Below, piece by piece: positions 1 to 8,328 of a stretch of 11,841 bases of DNA; positions within the stretch are counted from its first letter, which is position 1; every line of letters begins with the position of its first letter. The translations under genes were made by a program, and so were the position numbers. This stretch comes from DAOUFU01 sp034429275 (GTDB taxonomy: Bacteria > Chloroflexota > Anaerolineae > Aggregatilineales > Aggregatilineaceae), in contig DAOUFU010000210.1 in NCBI GenBank assembly GCA_034429275.1, forward strand, positions 1-11,841. The letters are read 5' to 3'. The notes beneath the pieces are model-generated. The model was not told where the DNA came from and made no database searches. It saw only the letters and a program-made list of their open reading frames with translations.

Positions 1-88
1 CCCCCCCCCCCATGGGCTGCCTTTGCCACAGAAAAGATGATGCGGTTGTTAAGGTGCCAGGCCGTGCGCCCACATTCCGCGCGCGGCG
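1..88. other. Short non-coding tail after cas6
   Basis: This is the sequence downstream of the cas6 stop codon. It opens with twelve C in a row (1-12). I see no direct repeats of CRISPR type, no terminator-like hairpin followed by a T tract, and no convincing reading frame. If the CRISPR array lies downstream of the operon, it starts beyond the window. Confidence 0.5.
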
Positions 89-913
89 CTAACGGTCGGC
101 GCGGCGCGCCTGTCCCAGGCCGGACGTGGTCAGCCGTCCCACCCCGGCATAAAAGGCATAGTCGGCCAGCAGCCCCAACACGCCCATCCAGTAGCGGTCG
201 TAGCGCACCGCGACATAGCGGGCGGTGCCCACCGCGCCCACCTGCAAGCCGCCGTCCTTCTGCGGCACGGCCCGCGAGCGGAGGGCGAAGCCGCTCATGC
301 CCACGCCGCTCTCGCAGTAGCGGCGCACTTCCGGGCTGATGGCGATGGGGCTGAAGGCGTTCCAGCGGTCGGCCAGCCCGCCGAAGACCAGGTCGGGCAG
401 CGGCAGCGGCATGTTCATCTCGCGCTGACGGAAGGCCACCGGCGAGGCAAAGCGTATCCCCAGGCGGCGCGGAGGTTCCTGGCGCGCCAGCAGGTAGGGC
501 GCGGCGATCTGCTCGTAGCTGGCTGTGCCCGCCCAGGGATGCACGGTTGGGTCGGCGGTCACCTGTTCGACACGCAGCCGCACGCCGTCCAGCTCGATCT
601 CCGGCGGCGGTGAATCACGGCGCTCCAGCAGGATCGCCGAGACCGCCGGGTCGAGCGAGGTCAGCCGCAGCCAGCAGGTGCGCTCCGGCGAGAGCGCGCG
701 CGAGCGGTCGGCGGACATTCTGCCGGTCCCGTTCAGCGAGGAACAGGTGAACGGTTTCGGCCCGTCCGCGTCGTGCCACTGCCGGGCCAGCGCCGGATCG
801 CGCTCGTCGATCCAGCGCAGCAGCAGGGCATGGGCGGCGCGTCCCAGGTGACCGGGCACCGTGACGGGTTCCGCCGGGCGAACGAGGATCACCAGCGAGA
901 CGAGGTCGGTCAT
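89..913 (-). CDS. cas6: Cas6 CRISPR RNA endoribonuclease
   Basis: Cas6 is the metal-independent nuclease that cuts the CRISPR precursor transcript inside each repeat to give crRNAs. The 274-residue product has the family's usual size and double-ferredoxin layout. Its N-terminal half carries AAHALLLRWI (26-35) and WHDADGPKPFT (46-56), which match the conserved 'lHaall' and 'lH..g.kPft.Spl' blocks; His28 and His47 are candidates for the catalytic histidine. The C-terminus has the glycine-rich RNA-binding loop GVGRLTTSGLGQAR (257-270). It starts at an ATG that overlaps the csm6 stop (ATGA), with GGGAG five bases upstream, so it is the last, translationally coupled gene of the operon. The family call is firm; the catalytic residue is inferred. 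Confidence 0.9.
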   Translation of the reverse strand: MTDLVSLVILVRPAEPVTVPGHLGRAAHALLLRWIDERDPALARQWHDADGPKPFTCSSLNGTGRMSADRSRALSPERTCWLRLTSLDPAVSAILLERRDSPPPEIELDGVRLRVEQVTADPTVHPWAGTASYEQIAAPYLLARQEPPRRLGIRFASPVAFRQREMNMPLPLPDLVFGGLADRWNAFSPIAISPEVRRYCESGVGMSGFALRSRAVPQKDGGLQVGAVGTARYVAVRYDRYWMGVLGLLADYAFYAGVGRLTTSGLGQARRADR

Positions 914-2343
914 TCAGACTCCCGCATCAGGTCGAGGATCAGGGCGTTGATGGCAGTGTAGGGGTTGTCGCCGGGCGGTTGAGCCGTCACCGTCTCCACC
1001 AGCCATTTGAGGTTGCGCAGTATCTCGTCTTCGCGTTCGGTCTTGTAGCGCGCCTTCAGGCTTTCCAGCGATACCCCCGCGTAACCGTGTGCGAAGGGCA
1101 TCTGGTTACGATAGCTGCCCAACGCATCCAGCCGGTTGAGATATTTGACGACCTGTCGGCGCGTGTTGTTGCTACCCGCAAAGTATTCCGCCAGTGCCAA
1201 CAGCGTTTTGCGGGTGACGCCCAGTCCCAGTTTGATCTCCTTGCTTTCCAGGAATTCCCACGCCGCGACGTGTTCATCAAGCCATTTTTCGGAGATGGCC
1301 CTTTTGGAGATGACATCGCCATCTGGAGTGCGTTCTTCCCGCACTACAAATACCTGCTCGTCAGTCCATCGTTCCAACGCGCAGTCGGTCAGTCCTTCGC
1401 TCAGCCGGAACGCGCGTCCCAGGAAGTCGGCGTAAGCGCCGGTCTTGAAGCTGATTTCCGCCGTGTGCAGGACTTCGCGCAGCAGCCATTCGGTGGTGCG
1501 GTGATCAGCGTGGACCTCATCGGCCAGGGCATAAATCCGGTTCGCCAGCGAGTCGGGCAGGCCGCGTTCCGCGCCGAAGATTGCCCTCTGTGCGCCTTCA
1601 AAATCGAAGTTGAGACGTTGCCGCGCATAATCCACGACCGCGCGCAGGGCTGAAAAGGCAGGCCACGCTTGACGTAGTAGTTCAGCGCGTGAGTCGAGCA
1701 GTGCCAACGCCGCGTGATACTGGAACACGTTCAGGCTGCGTTGGAAATCGTTTTGAGTGGCGTCTACCGTCAGCTGTCGCCCGATATCCAGGCTCATCGG
1801 CATGGCGCGTGACGGAGTGACGTAGAGCGGATAGGCCCGCTCACCAAACGCCATCACGCCTTTGAGCATCAACATCGAGGCCATCGCGGGCGTTCCGCCA
1901 GAAATCGCCAGGTACACTGTCTCGGCTGGCTCGGCGGCGAGATCGCTCATGAGGTTCTCGTAATAGTGCATCATGAAGTCATAATCTGCCGGATTGCCGT
2001 CCACCCGATGGATACGGATGCTCTCGGGCTTTACACGCTTGCGCCAGCTTTCGCGCTCAGTCAGCACGCGCCGGACGATTTCGGCGAGCAGGATCGTGTC
2101 ACTGTCGCGGTAGGTCACGTCCGCCTGATCGGACGCAATCAGGACAATCTGCGCCAGTGGAGCACTGGGGCGGGTGACCCAATCGAGCGCCTTACCCAGA
2201 ATCGGCAGTTCCACCCGGTCGGCATAGGTCGCCCAATCATCCAGGATCATCTGACCTAACAGTCGTGCTTTGGTGGGCAGTGTGTGTTCGCCCGTTACCT
2301 GAACATCACGATTGCCTACATTGGCAACGAAGATCACAGTCAT
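910..2343 (-). CDS. csm6: Csm6, CARF-HEPN cyclic-oligoadenylate-activated RNase
   Basis: Csm6 is the stand-alone effector of type III-A systems. Cyclic oligoadenylate made by Cas10 binds its N-terminal CARF domain and activates a C-terminal HEPN RNase that cuts RNA non-specifically. In this 477-residue protein the CARF fold spans roughly residues 1-180, with the ligand-loop motif AISGGTPAMAS at 146-156. The HEPN signature R-X6-H is RNQMPFAH at 412-419 (R412, H419), so the nuclease appears intact. The ATG overlaps the csm5 stop by one base (TGATG) and has GGAG eight bases upstream; a GTG one codon earlier is less likely. The 3' end overlaps cas6. The ring size of the activator (cA4 or cA6) cannot be read from the sequence. 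Confidence 0.88.
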   Translation of the reverse strand: MTVIFVANVGNRDVQVTGEHTLPTKARLLGQMILDDWATYADRVELPILGKALDWVTRPSAPLAQIVLIASDQADVTYRDSDTILLAEIVRRVLTERESWRKRVKPESIRIHRVDGNPADYDFMMHYYENLMSDLAAEPAETVYLAISGGTPAMASMLMLKGVMAFGERAYPLYVTPSRAMPMSLDIGRQLTVDATQNDFQRSLNVFQYHAALALLDSRAELLRQAWPAFSALRAVVDYARQRLNFDFEGAQRAIFGAERGLPDSLANRIYALADEVHADHRTTEWLLREVLHTAEISFKTGAYADFLGRAFRLSEGLTDCALERWTDEQVFVVREERTPDGDVISKRAISEKWLDEHVAAWEFLESKEIKLGLGVTRKTLLALAEYFAGSNNTRRQVVKYLNRLDALGSYRNQMPFAHGYAGVSLESLKARYKTEREDEILRNLKWLVETVTAQPPGDNPYTAINALILDLMRESE

Positions 2344-3482
2344 CACACACGCTCCATTCGTACGCGAATCCAGCCCAGGGGAGTCAGCGGCTGCGCCTGC
2401 CGGTCGTCACGCTTCACGACCACCCGGCGGCTCTTGGGGAAGAGGCTGCCGGGCTTGTATTCGCCCTGGCGGACCAGCGTCCTGCCATATTTCTTGACTA
2501 CCTGGGCGAACGCTTGCGGATTTCCGGTCAGGATGTCACCGAACGTCTTGCTATCCCAGCCGCCGCCCCAGCCCAACTGGAGCAGGAATTCACGTCGTGG
2601 GTCGATTTCGCTTGTGGCCAGCCGGCTTAGGGTAGCATAGAACGATCGCATGGACCCGCCCTGGCGATCCCATCGTTCAATTTCAGCAGCAATCCGCTGG
2701 TTCGAGAAGTGATTCACAACACGTGGAATGCTCTTGATCCATTGAAGCTGGTCCTCACCCCAGCCAAGCTGCCCGGCGACTTCTGGTCGGCGCAGGAATC
2801 CGTCGAGCGTCAGCGTCGCCGTGAAGGTGGTATCGCGCGCGATGGCCTCAAGCTCGATGGGCGATCCGGCTTTTTCGCCGACCGCGACCTGCACGTTCAG
2901 CAGTTGGATGCGCCGCTCCTCGTCCGGTGACGAGTCGCTGACCTGCACCGCGCGCAGCAGATCGTGATTGGGTTCTTTGCCGCGCGGCGGATTTGTGGCA
3001 TTCAGCACCATTTGCTCCATGGGCTGCCCCGCGTATTTTTCCCTGTCTCCAAGCATGTTGGGATGGAAGGTTAGCCTGCGCTGCTCCCAGCCCACATAGG
3101 CCAGGGCCGTACGCAGCGCTCCCTTGAGCGACGATCCAGGGATATACGGGCGATCCCAGGCGTCTTTGAGCAGTTCCTGGACCTGTGCCCCTTGCTGCGT
3201 GGAACGCGGCTCGCCGCGCATCACGTAGCGGAACAGGGAACTATCGGCCACATAATCGCTGTCACGCAGCAGTTGGTGCGCCGGTATGCCCTGGACCATA
3301 CGCTCGAAGTCGCCGGGGTCCTGTTCATAGAGCATCGCGGCCAGGACCTCAGAATTGATCACCCAGGTTTGCCCCCGTCGGGTCACAAAGTCGTACCCCT
3401 GGCGCAAGATTTCCCCTGTGCCGATATGCAGCGGTGACAGCGTGGTGATGGTCAGGCGATAGGTGGTATGGAGATCAGCCAT
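2343..3482 (-). CDS. csm5: Csm5, crRNA 3'-end RAMP subunit
   Basis: Csm5 is the Cas7-like RAMP subunit that caps the 3' end of the crRNA in the Csm complex. The 379-residue protein starts with the RAMP strand and loop TTLSPLHIGTGE (13-24). It continues with YIPGSSLKGALRTAL (113-127), the hallmark RAMP motif, and ends with the glycine-rich GWGGGW (304-309) and GSLFPKSRR (345-353) blocks typical of Csm5. The start is placed at the ATG preceded by AGGAGG (complement of 3488-3493) five bases away; an upstream in-frame codon would add 13 residues inside csm4 and has no such site. It overlaps the end of csm4 by 8 bases and the start of csm6 by 1, implying coupled translation. Confidence 0.92.
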   Translation of the reverse strand: MADLHTTYRLTITTLSPLHIGTGEILRQGYDFVTRRGQTWVINSEVLAAMLYEQDPGDFERMVQGIPAHQLLRDSDYVADSSLFRYVMRGEPRSTQQGAQVQELLKDAWDRPYIPGSSLKGALRTALAYVGWEQRRLTFHPNMLGDREKYAGQPMEQMVLNATNPPRGKEPNHDLLRAVQVSDSSPDEERRIQLLNVQVAVGEKAGSPIELEAIARDTTFTATLTLDGFLRRPEVAGQLGWGEDQLQWIKSIPRVVNHFSNQRIAAEIERWDRQGGSMRSFYATLSRLATSEIDPRREFLLQLGWGGGWDSKTFGDILTGNPQAFAQVVKKYGRTLVRQGEYKPGSLFPKSRRVVVKRDDRQAQPLTPLGWIRVRMERV

Positions 3483-4566
3483 CTGTGCCTCCTGGGACTC
3501 CAATGGGCAGCGCGATGCCACTGCGGTACACGGGATGCGAGGGCGCGCCCGGCAGGTCGTATTCGGGGCAAACGTCCACGATGCGCCCGATCACCGGCAC
3601 CGGGGCCGCCAGGATCGATCCCACCTCGATCATGCGGACTCGCTTCCGGCGCTGGGCGCGAACGCCCGGCGCAGCGAGCCATCCGCCCACATCCACCAGT
3701 TCGTAGCTGGCATTCGGGCCGAGCACTCCGGCTTCCCATTCATCAGGGGCCGGGTTATAGCGTGCCAGCGTCATGACCCGCGCGGCCCGTTCCGCTGAGG
3801 GCAGGGTGGGCGGCGAGAATGCATCCAGCGTAAACGCACCATAACCGGCGTTGCGTTCCCCGCCGATTCCCTGGTCTGCCAGGATGTGCAGCAGCATATC
3901 CAGTAGCTCGCCTTCATGCTGAACATCTGCCAGCAGCCACAACCCGCAGCCTTCCGCGAACACGGTGCGCCCCACGTGGAAGATCGATCCCCGGTTGGTG
4001 ACCCGGTCCACCGTGACTCGCGGCACCGGTTGGGCCTTCCAGATGGCGGCATCGTGCAGCCGGGCCCCATCTAGCGATTGCCACGCAGGCGGCAGGGCGG
4101 AACGCTCTTCGCGACTGATCCACACCTTGCCATCCTGAAGCAAGAGACCCTCGCCCGGCTGGCCGCTCTCCGGCAGCCAGCGATCCATGGCGGCCCCGCT
4201 GAGCAGCCGTTCCAGGATGGCCGGAGACACATAGGCGATCCGCTTGAGGGTTTTCGCCACGCCGGGGCGCGGATCGCTGCCCAGGTTCACGCGCAGGCGC
4301 GGGATCGGCAGCAGCGGCAGACCGCCCGCCGTTGGGAACAGCGACGATATGCGAAAGGGCGGGCCAGCCGGAGCAGGTGTAGCAATCCACCGCGCGATGA
4401 AATCCTCGAACCGGTCGGCGTCCACGCTGCGCAGCGTAGCCATCAGCGCCGCAAACAGCGAATCCGACGGGAACGACTCCGCGCTGGCTTCCTGGTCGAG
4501 ACCCTCGCGGCCCAGGTGAAACCCGCCGCCCGCTTTGGGGACCAGTCGATAGGCGATGCGGGTCAT
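3475..4566 (-). CDS. csm4: Csm4, Cas5-like crRNA 5'-handle subunit
   Basis: Csm4 is the Cas5-type RAMP protein that holds the 5' handle of the crRNA and contacts Cas10. The 363-residue product has the N-terminal motif with FHLGREG (16-22) and FPSDSLFAALMATL (32-45), typical of Csm4. A central block, PRVTVDRVTNRGSIFHVG (182-199), is followed by the glycine-rich loop GIGGERNAGYG (233-243), and the protein closes with HPVYRSGIALPIGV (344-357), like the conserved Csm4 C-terminus. I chose the ATG one base after the csm3 stop, with GTGAGG six bases upstream. A GTG four codons earlier would overlap csm3 and use the ribosome site itself as a start. It lies between csm3 and csm5, the standard order. 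Confidence 0.92.
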   Translation of the reverse strand: MTRIAYRLVPKAGGGFHLGREGLDQEASAESFPSDSLFAALMATLRSVDADRFEDFIARWIATPAPAGPPFRISSLFPTAGGLPLLPIPRLRVNLGSDPRPGVAKTLKRIAYVSPAILERLLSGAAMDRWLPESGQPGEGLLLQDGKVWISREERSALPPAWQSLDGARLHDAAIWKAQPVPRVTVDRVTNRGSIFHVGRTVFAEGCGLWLLADVQHEGELLDMLLHILADQGIGGERNAGYGAFTLDAFSPPTLPSAERAARVMTLARYNPAPDEWEAGVLGPNASYELVDVGGWLAAPGVRAQRRKRVRMIEVGSILAAPVPVIGRIVDVCPEYDLPGAPSHPVYRSGIALPIGVPGGTDG

Positions 4567-4567
4567 A

Positions 4568-5347
4568 TCAGACCTCACTTCCCAGCGCGCTCCAGATACG
4601 CTCCATCACTTCGCCGAAGGTGTCGGATAGCTCCGCCAGGGTGTTGTAGACGCCCAGCGGCACCGGGTGACGGTAGTCATAGGCCAGTTTGAGCGACAAA
4701 GACAGATTGGTGAAGACCACTTTGCCGCCGCCCCGCGAGCCGCTGCCGCCCAGGTAGTCGTCTTGCAGCAGGTCCATGCTGTCGAGCAGGACGCTCAACC
4801 ATTCGACATCCTGGCGCGCGTCATAGATGCTGTAGACCAGCTCCATCGGGCCAAAGACGGCCCCGGCAGGCACGCGCTCAATATCGCGCGGATTGGCCTG
4901 TGAGGTCACCCGGTCGATAGCGACCTCGGTTTTGACCTCGGTGAAGGGCAGGCTGGTTTTGGCCTGTGACAACATCTGTACCGACTCCGGCGTCAAGGGA
5001 ATGTCGCGCACGACCAGGCGGGTCGGCCAGTTGAATTCTTCAGCCGTGATGCCGAAGATGTTGCAGATGGCGCAGGATTGGTATTCATTACCGTTTTGAC
5101 ACCTGTGAATTTCGCCATTGTTGATGCGCTGCCCGGTGACCTGTCCCATGTATTTTTCCGTCAGGGAGCGCATTTTGCCGCGCAGGGATGAACCTGGGAT
5201 ATACGGTTGGCCGTTGACCTGGTTCTTGATCACCGGGTTATCCACGCCGCCGATGGCAAACGCGCCACCCGATCCGCCAATGTGCAGTCCTGTCACCGCG
5301 ACAATATCGCCAGTAATGAACACCCGGCCATGGAGTTTCAGTGTCAT
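4568..5347 (-). CDS. csm3: Csm3, backbone subunit and target-RNA nuclease
   Basis: Csm3 (Cas7 family) forms the helical backbone on the crRNA and cuts bound target RNA at 6-nt intervals. The 259-residue protein shows GLHIGGSGG (20-28) and AIGGVDNPVIKN (31-42), whose Asp36 aligns with the known catalytic aspartate (Asp33 in the Streptococcus thermophilus protein). YIPGSSLRGKMRSL (49-62) is the RAMP motif. His81, Cys83, Cys92 and Cys95 form a likely zinc site. EVAIDRVTSQANPR (141-154) forms the thumb that kinks the guide, and GGSGSRGGGKV (200-210) is the C-terminal glycine loop. All key residues are present, so target cleavage is expected. AGGAGG lies ten bases before the ATG; the gap to csm2 is three bases. 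Confidence 0.96.
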   Translation of the reverse strand: MTLKLHGRVFITGDIVAVTGLHIGGSGGAFAIGGVDNPVIKNQVNGQPYIPGSSLRGKMRSLTEKYMGQVTGQRINNGEIHRCQNGNEYQSCAICNIFGITAEEFNWPTRLVVRDIPLTPESVQMLSQAKTSLPFTEVKTEVAIDRVTSQANPRDIERVPAGAVFGPMELVYSIYDARQDVEWLSVLLDSMDLLQDDYLGGSGSRGGGKVVFTNLSLSLKLAYDYRHPVPLGVYNTLAELSDTFGEVMERIWSALGSEV

Positions 5348-5350
5348 TGT

Positions 5351-5791
5351 CTATTTGCCTCCTGCTGCCTTGTGATAGGCCAAAATTGCTTCGAAGAAGT
5401 CCACAAATCGCTGGAACCGTGCGCGGTTGCCCTGTACCATGTCAATAGCGGGCTGGAGAATTTCTGCTAATTTACGTACCGGCTCCGACCGGTTTTTCTC
5501 TGCGTCCCTTTGGGCTTGATACGCCAGTTTGGGCTTAAGCAGAATCAGCGCACGCTCTGCCGATGGGTTGTCCGTATTGGGCGGCCACCCCATCTCAATC
5601 CGCCGGACTTCGCCGAAGATGCTGCGGATTTGCGCGGTGGTGAGTTTCTCATCTTTGAGGTATTCCCCCCACGCCTTCGCAGCCTTGACGATCTCTTGCG
5701 CACTGACCACATCATCACCGGTCATAATCGCGGTCAGATTGGGCTTGGCCGGTTCTGGTGCTCGTTGATTGTACTGTTGTCCTCGTCCCAT
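5351..5791 (-). CDS. csm2: Csm2, small helical subunit of the Csm complex
   Basis: Csm2 is the small alpha-helical subunit that forms the inner filament of the Csm complex alongside the target RNA. The 146-residue product has a flexible, polar N-terminus (about 1-25). It is followed by predicted helices, including LTTAQIRSIFGEVRRIE (50-66), LLKPKLAYQAQ (84-94) and RFQRFVDFFEAILAYHK (125-141), which resemble the family's 'lttsQiRkff...v' and 'L.pklaYa' blocks. The start is the ATG overlapping the cas10 stop (TGATG), with AGGAGG ten bases upstream. An ATG 18 codons earlier lies inside cas10 and lacks a comparable site. Position between cas10 and csm3 strongly supports the call. Confidence 0.9.
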   Translation of the reverse strand: MGRGQQYNQRAPEPAKPNLTAIMTGDDVVSAQEIVKAAKAWGEYLKDEKLTTAQIRSIFGEVRRIEMGWPPNTDNPSAERALILLKPKLAYQAQRDAEKNRSEPVRKLAEILQPAIDMVQGNRARFQRFVDFFEAILAYHKAAGGK

Positions 5792-8226
5792 CAGTTCAAA
5801 ACCTCCTCTTTGTCGTGTTCTTTGCGGGTTAAGGCTTCGGCCCATCGTGCAGCCAGGCCGATCAGGTGCATATCGTCTAGCAGGCGGTCTTTGAGCGCGA
5901 GAATGTCGTCGCTCACTGGCCCCTTAGCGCGCTGCGCCAGCCGGGTGAGCAGATAGGCTCCGTGCCACAGCCAGGGACCGTAGATCGTCTGAGGCGCACC
6001 GGTGCGAGTCGTCTGCCGGGCAGCGCTGCGGTAGCTCGCCGAAAGCTGACCGAGCACCTGGAACAGGCTGCGGCCCACACCCGGCGCTTGCTCCATATCC
6101 AACAGCCGCCTCACCAAGTCTGCCAGCCGGTCGTATTCCGACCAGGGCAGGGTTTGCTGCATGAAGGTGAAGGCGTTTTTCCCTGGCCAGTCTTTGGACG
6201 CATCGAGCGCGCCTTCTGCCTCGTGGGCCGCCTGATAGAGCGGATACTTGCCGCCGTGCAGGGTGATTCCCGCGCTGGCGTGAATCAGTGGGTTGTGCGC
6301 AGCGAAGCTGGCCAGGTCGCGCTGGATGTCTGCCGCCAGGCCCGGCAGCACATCCCACGCCCCCACGATGAACAGGTCGTCGCCACCGGAATAGATGGAA
6401 TAGACCAGCCCGGTTTCCGACTCGCGGTTGATCCGCTCGCACAGATACCCCACCCAGCCCTCGAAGTACAGCGCCAGCATCGAGCTAAGGCTGGCGACGC
6501 GCGCCAGCGTGGAGAGGTGCTTACCGTTGGGTCGCCGGAATCCCTGGCCAAACAGGTAACCCAGATCGTCCACGTCCATGCGCAGCACGCCGAGCCGTTT
6601 CAGCCCACGCGAGGCATCCTGCATATCTTCAAAAGTGGCGATCTCGTGACGTCCCACGCGCGGTGTGGCATTGGCCGTGAAGCGAATGCCAGTCGCCACC
6701 GGGCAGCGAAACCGATCGGATACTGCTTGAGCCAGGCTCGTGTCAGGATAATCGCGCAGTCCCAAAAGCGTGACGCGGTCCATCTGCGTCGGCGGTTCAG
6801 GCTCCCACCTGCCGCGCGATTCATCCCACAACGCCACAATCGTCCCCAGCGCGGCCAGCACATCCCGCCAATCGCCGCCCGGCAGGTCCATCTGCGGCGC
6901 GATGCTGCCCAGCAGCAGATAGTTGGAGTGACCCAGCACCTGTCCCAGTTGCTCCAGGGAGACACACAGGTCGCATTTGCGCACAGGGAGTTGGTCATCG
7001 CGGTCCGGGTTGCGCTGCACGACATCCGCTCGCTCGGCGTGGCAGACCTGGCACTCACTTTCCTCGTTGCCCCCGTGGCCGCGCGGATCAAACAGGTCGG
7101 GCGCATAGGCGAAACGCCGGCGCTTGGCCCTGGCCACATCTTGCGCGACTTCGCGCCATTTGCCGCCGAATGCCTCGGCCTGGAAGTCGGCGGCGCGAAG
7201 TTCGGCGCAGCCCAGCGCCACATACAGCGCGCCGTCGTGATGGGTGAGCATAAGCTGATCCAGCGCCTGCTGAATTGCCGGAAGGCGATCGATCTCGCTC
7301 GGAGCCGCCAAAAGGTAAAAGTGCCCGCCCCCGGCGTAAATCAGGTTGGTGATGGGCAGCGCCATGACGTTCAGCACGTAGCGGGCAATCGCTTCGGTGA
7401 GCAGCTGCAAATAGAACGAGCGCCCACGCAGACCCTTCGCCGCGCCCCTGGAGGTGATGGTGTAGATGAAGCGCTGCACACCAGAAATATCTCCTTCGAC
7501 CAGGTAGGCCAGCGGGATCGTGGTGTCTGGCTGGCGCGCGGTCAGCAGACGGTCGAGCGTGTCCTCGCTCTGATCCACCAGGCAGGCCGCCACTGCCGCC
7601 GTGACGCGGCTGTGATCGTACAACGAGATATCCGGCGTGCTGCGGTAATACGCCGACGGGACGCACCACGCATAGCGATACAGCAGATGGTGCAGACTCT
7701 CCAGGTAGGCCGCCGGGTCAGAGTTCTGGTCTTCACCCAGGGTAGCGGCATCGTGGGCGCAATTCTCCCACAGCGCGCGATAGGCGGCGGGGTCATCGGC
7801 AGCCTGGGCGAGCGGAAAGAGGGTATCGGCCTTCAGCGCCAACGGGCGCAGCGGCAGATAGGCCGACTTCGGTCGTTGTTTCTCGTCCTGGCCCACCTGG
7901 CAGAAGATCGACAACAGGTTGCGCGGCTGTTGTTCGGTCTCGTCGGCGCGTTCACCGGAGGCCAACCGGTCCGCCAGCGCCACGACCTTACTCAGCGCGT
8001 CTTGTGGGTGATGGTGATAGAGCACGGCGTAGCTCACCTGGCGCAGCGACGCGGGCACACAGCGCTCTACAAAAGCGGCGCTCCACGTGGCGTGCGCACC
8101 GTGAGCGCCGTAGGCATCCGGGCCACATGACTCATACCCCGGCGCGCGCGGCCTCTTGTCGGCACGCTGCCAGAACTTGCCGACATCGTGCAGCAGTCCG
8201 GCCAACGCAGCATAGGTCCGATCCAT
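5791..8226 (-). CDS. cas10: Cas10/Csm1, cyclic-oligoadenylate synthase and HD nuclease
   Basis: Cas10 is the large subunit of the type III-A complex: when target RNA is bound it cuts DNA with its HD domain and makes cyclic oligoadenylates with its Palm domains. The 811-residue protein begins with an HD motif, LLHDVGKFWQRA (11-22; His13, Asp14). Palm 1 follows, with VEGDISGVQRFIY (243-255) and the non-catalytic GGGHFYLL (299-306). A four-cysteine zinc site lies at 392, 395, 418 and 421. Palm 2 has MDVDDLG (550-556) and the synthase motif SGGDD (613-617). A helical C-terminal domain ends the protein. Both activities look intact. The ATG at 8226 has GGAG eight bases upstream; an in-frame codon 15 residues earlier would start in the leader and lacks one. 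It heads the seven-gene operon. Confidence 0.95.
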   Translation of the reverse strand: MDRTYAALAGLLHDVGKFWQRADKRPRAPGYESCGPDAYGAHGAHATWSAAFVERCVPASLRQVSYAVLYHHHPQDALSKVVALADRLASGERADETEQQPRNLLSIFCQVGQDEKQRPKSAYLPLRPLALKADTLFPLAQAADDPAAYRALWENCAHDAATLGEDQNSDPAAYLESLHHLLYRYAWCVPSAYYRSTPDISLYDHSRVTAAVAACLVDQSEDTLDRLLTARQPDTTIPLAYLVEGDISGVQRFIYTITSRGAAKGLRGRSFYLQLLTEAIARYVLNVMALPITNLIYAGGGHFYLLAAPSEIDRLPAIQQALDQLMLTHHDGALYVALGCAELRAADFQAEAFGGKWREVAQDVARAKRRRFAYAPDLFDPRGHGGNEESECQVCHAERADVVQRNPDRDDQLPVRKCDLCVSLEQLGQVLGHSNYLLLGSIAPQMDLPGGDWRDVLAALGTIVALWDESRGRWEPEPPTQMDRVTLLGLRDYPDTSLAQAVSDRFRCPVATGIRFTANATPRVGRHEIATFEDMQDASRGLKRLGVLRMDVDDLGYLFGQGFRRPNGKHLSTLARVASLSSMLALYFEGWVGYLCERINRESETGLVYSIYSGGDDLFIVGAWDVLPGLAADIQRDLASFAAHNPLIHASAGITLHGGKYPLYQAAHEAEGALDASKDWPGKNAFTFMQQTLPWSEYDRLADLVRRLLDMEQAPGVGRSLFQVLGQLSASYRSAARQTTRTGAPQTIYGPWLWHGAYLLTRLAQRAKGPVSDDILALKDRLLDDMHLIGLAARWAEALTRKEHDKEEVLN

Positions 8227-8260
8227 AACACATTCTCCTCTCACGCAGGCACTATCATTC

Positions 8261-8288
8261 AGTGTAGGCACGTTCGCGTCATCGTGAA
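8261..8288 (-). promoter_or_regulatory. Candidate cas operon promoter
   Basis: In the 84-base gap before cas10 the minus strand reads TTCACG (8283-8288), 16 bases, then TACACT (8261-8266). Each hexamer matches the sigma-70 consensus at four of six positions, and transcription would begin about 30 bases before the cas10 ATG. Both hexamers are weak, so the element may need an activator, or the operon may be read through from the CARF-LuxR gene. Confidence 0.28.
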
Positions 8289-8310
8289 TGAGGCATCCTC
8301 CCCAAATGGC

Positions 8311-8328
8311 TTAGGAATAAGTTCCTAA
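8311..8328. promoter_or_regulatory. Perfect 18-bp palindrome, possible operator
   Basis: The plus strand reads TTAGGAATAAGTTCCTAA: perfect 7-base arms (TTAGGAA and TTCCTAA) around a four-base centre. It covers the last codons and stop of the CARF-LuxR gene and lies about 85 bp upstream of the cas10 start codon, just before the candidate promoter on that strand. Neither strand has a T tract after it, so it does not look like an intrinsic terminator. LuxR-family dimers commonly bind inverted repeats of about this size, which makes autoregulation or control of cas10 by the adjacent gene plausible but unproven. Confidence 0.45.

Noticed and set aside
979..1653. A 224-codon plus-strand open frame opposite csm6
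   Set aside because: Shadow of csm6, whose CARF and HEPN motifs are clear; the translation shows no family features.
4078..4692. A 204-codon plus-strand open frame opposite csm4 and csm3
   Set aside because: Arg/Gln/Ala-rich antisense shadow across two well-supported genes.
5962..8130. A 722-codon open frame on the plus strand, antisense to cas10
   Set aside because: It mirrors the G+C-rich codon pattern of cas10, has no recognisable domain and no ribosome site, and cas10 carries all expected motifs on the other strand.
8311..8328. Palindrome read as an intrinsic terminator of the CARF-LuxR gene
   Set aside because: The stem is A+T-rich with only two G-C pairs and no T tract follows on either strand.
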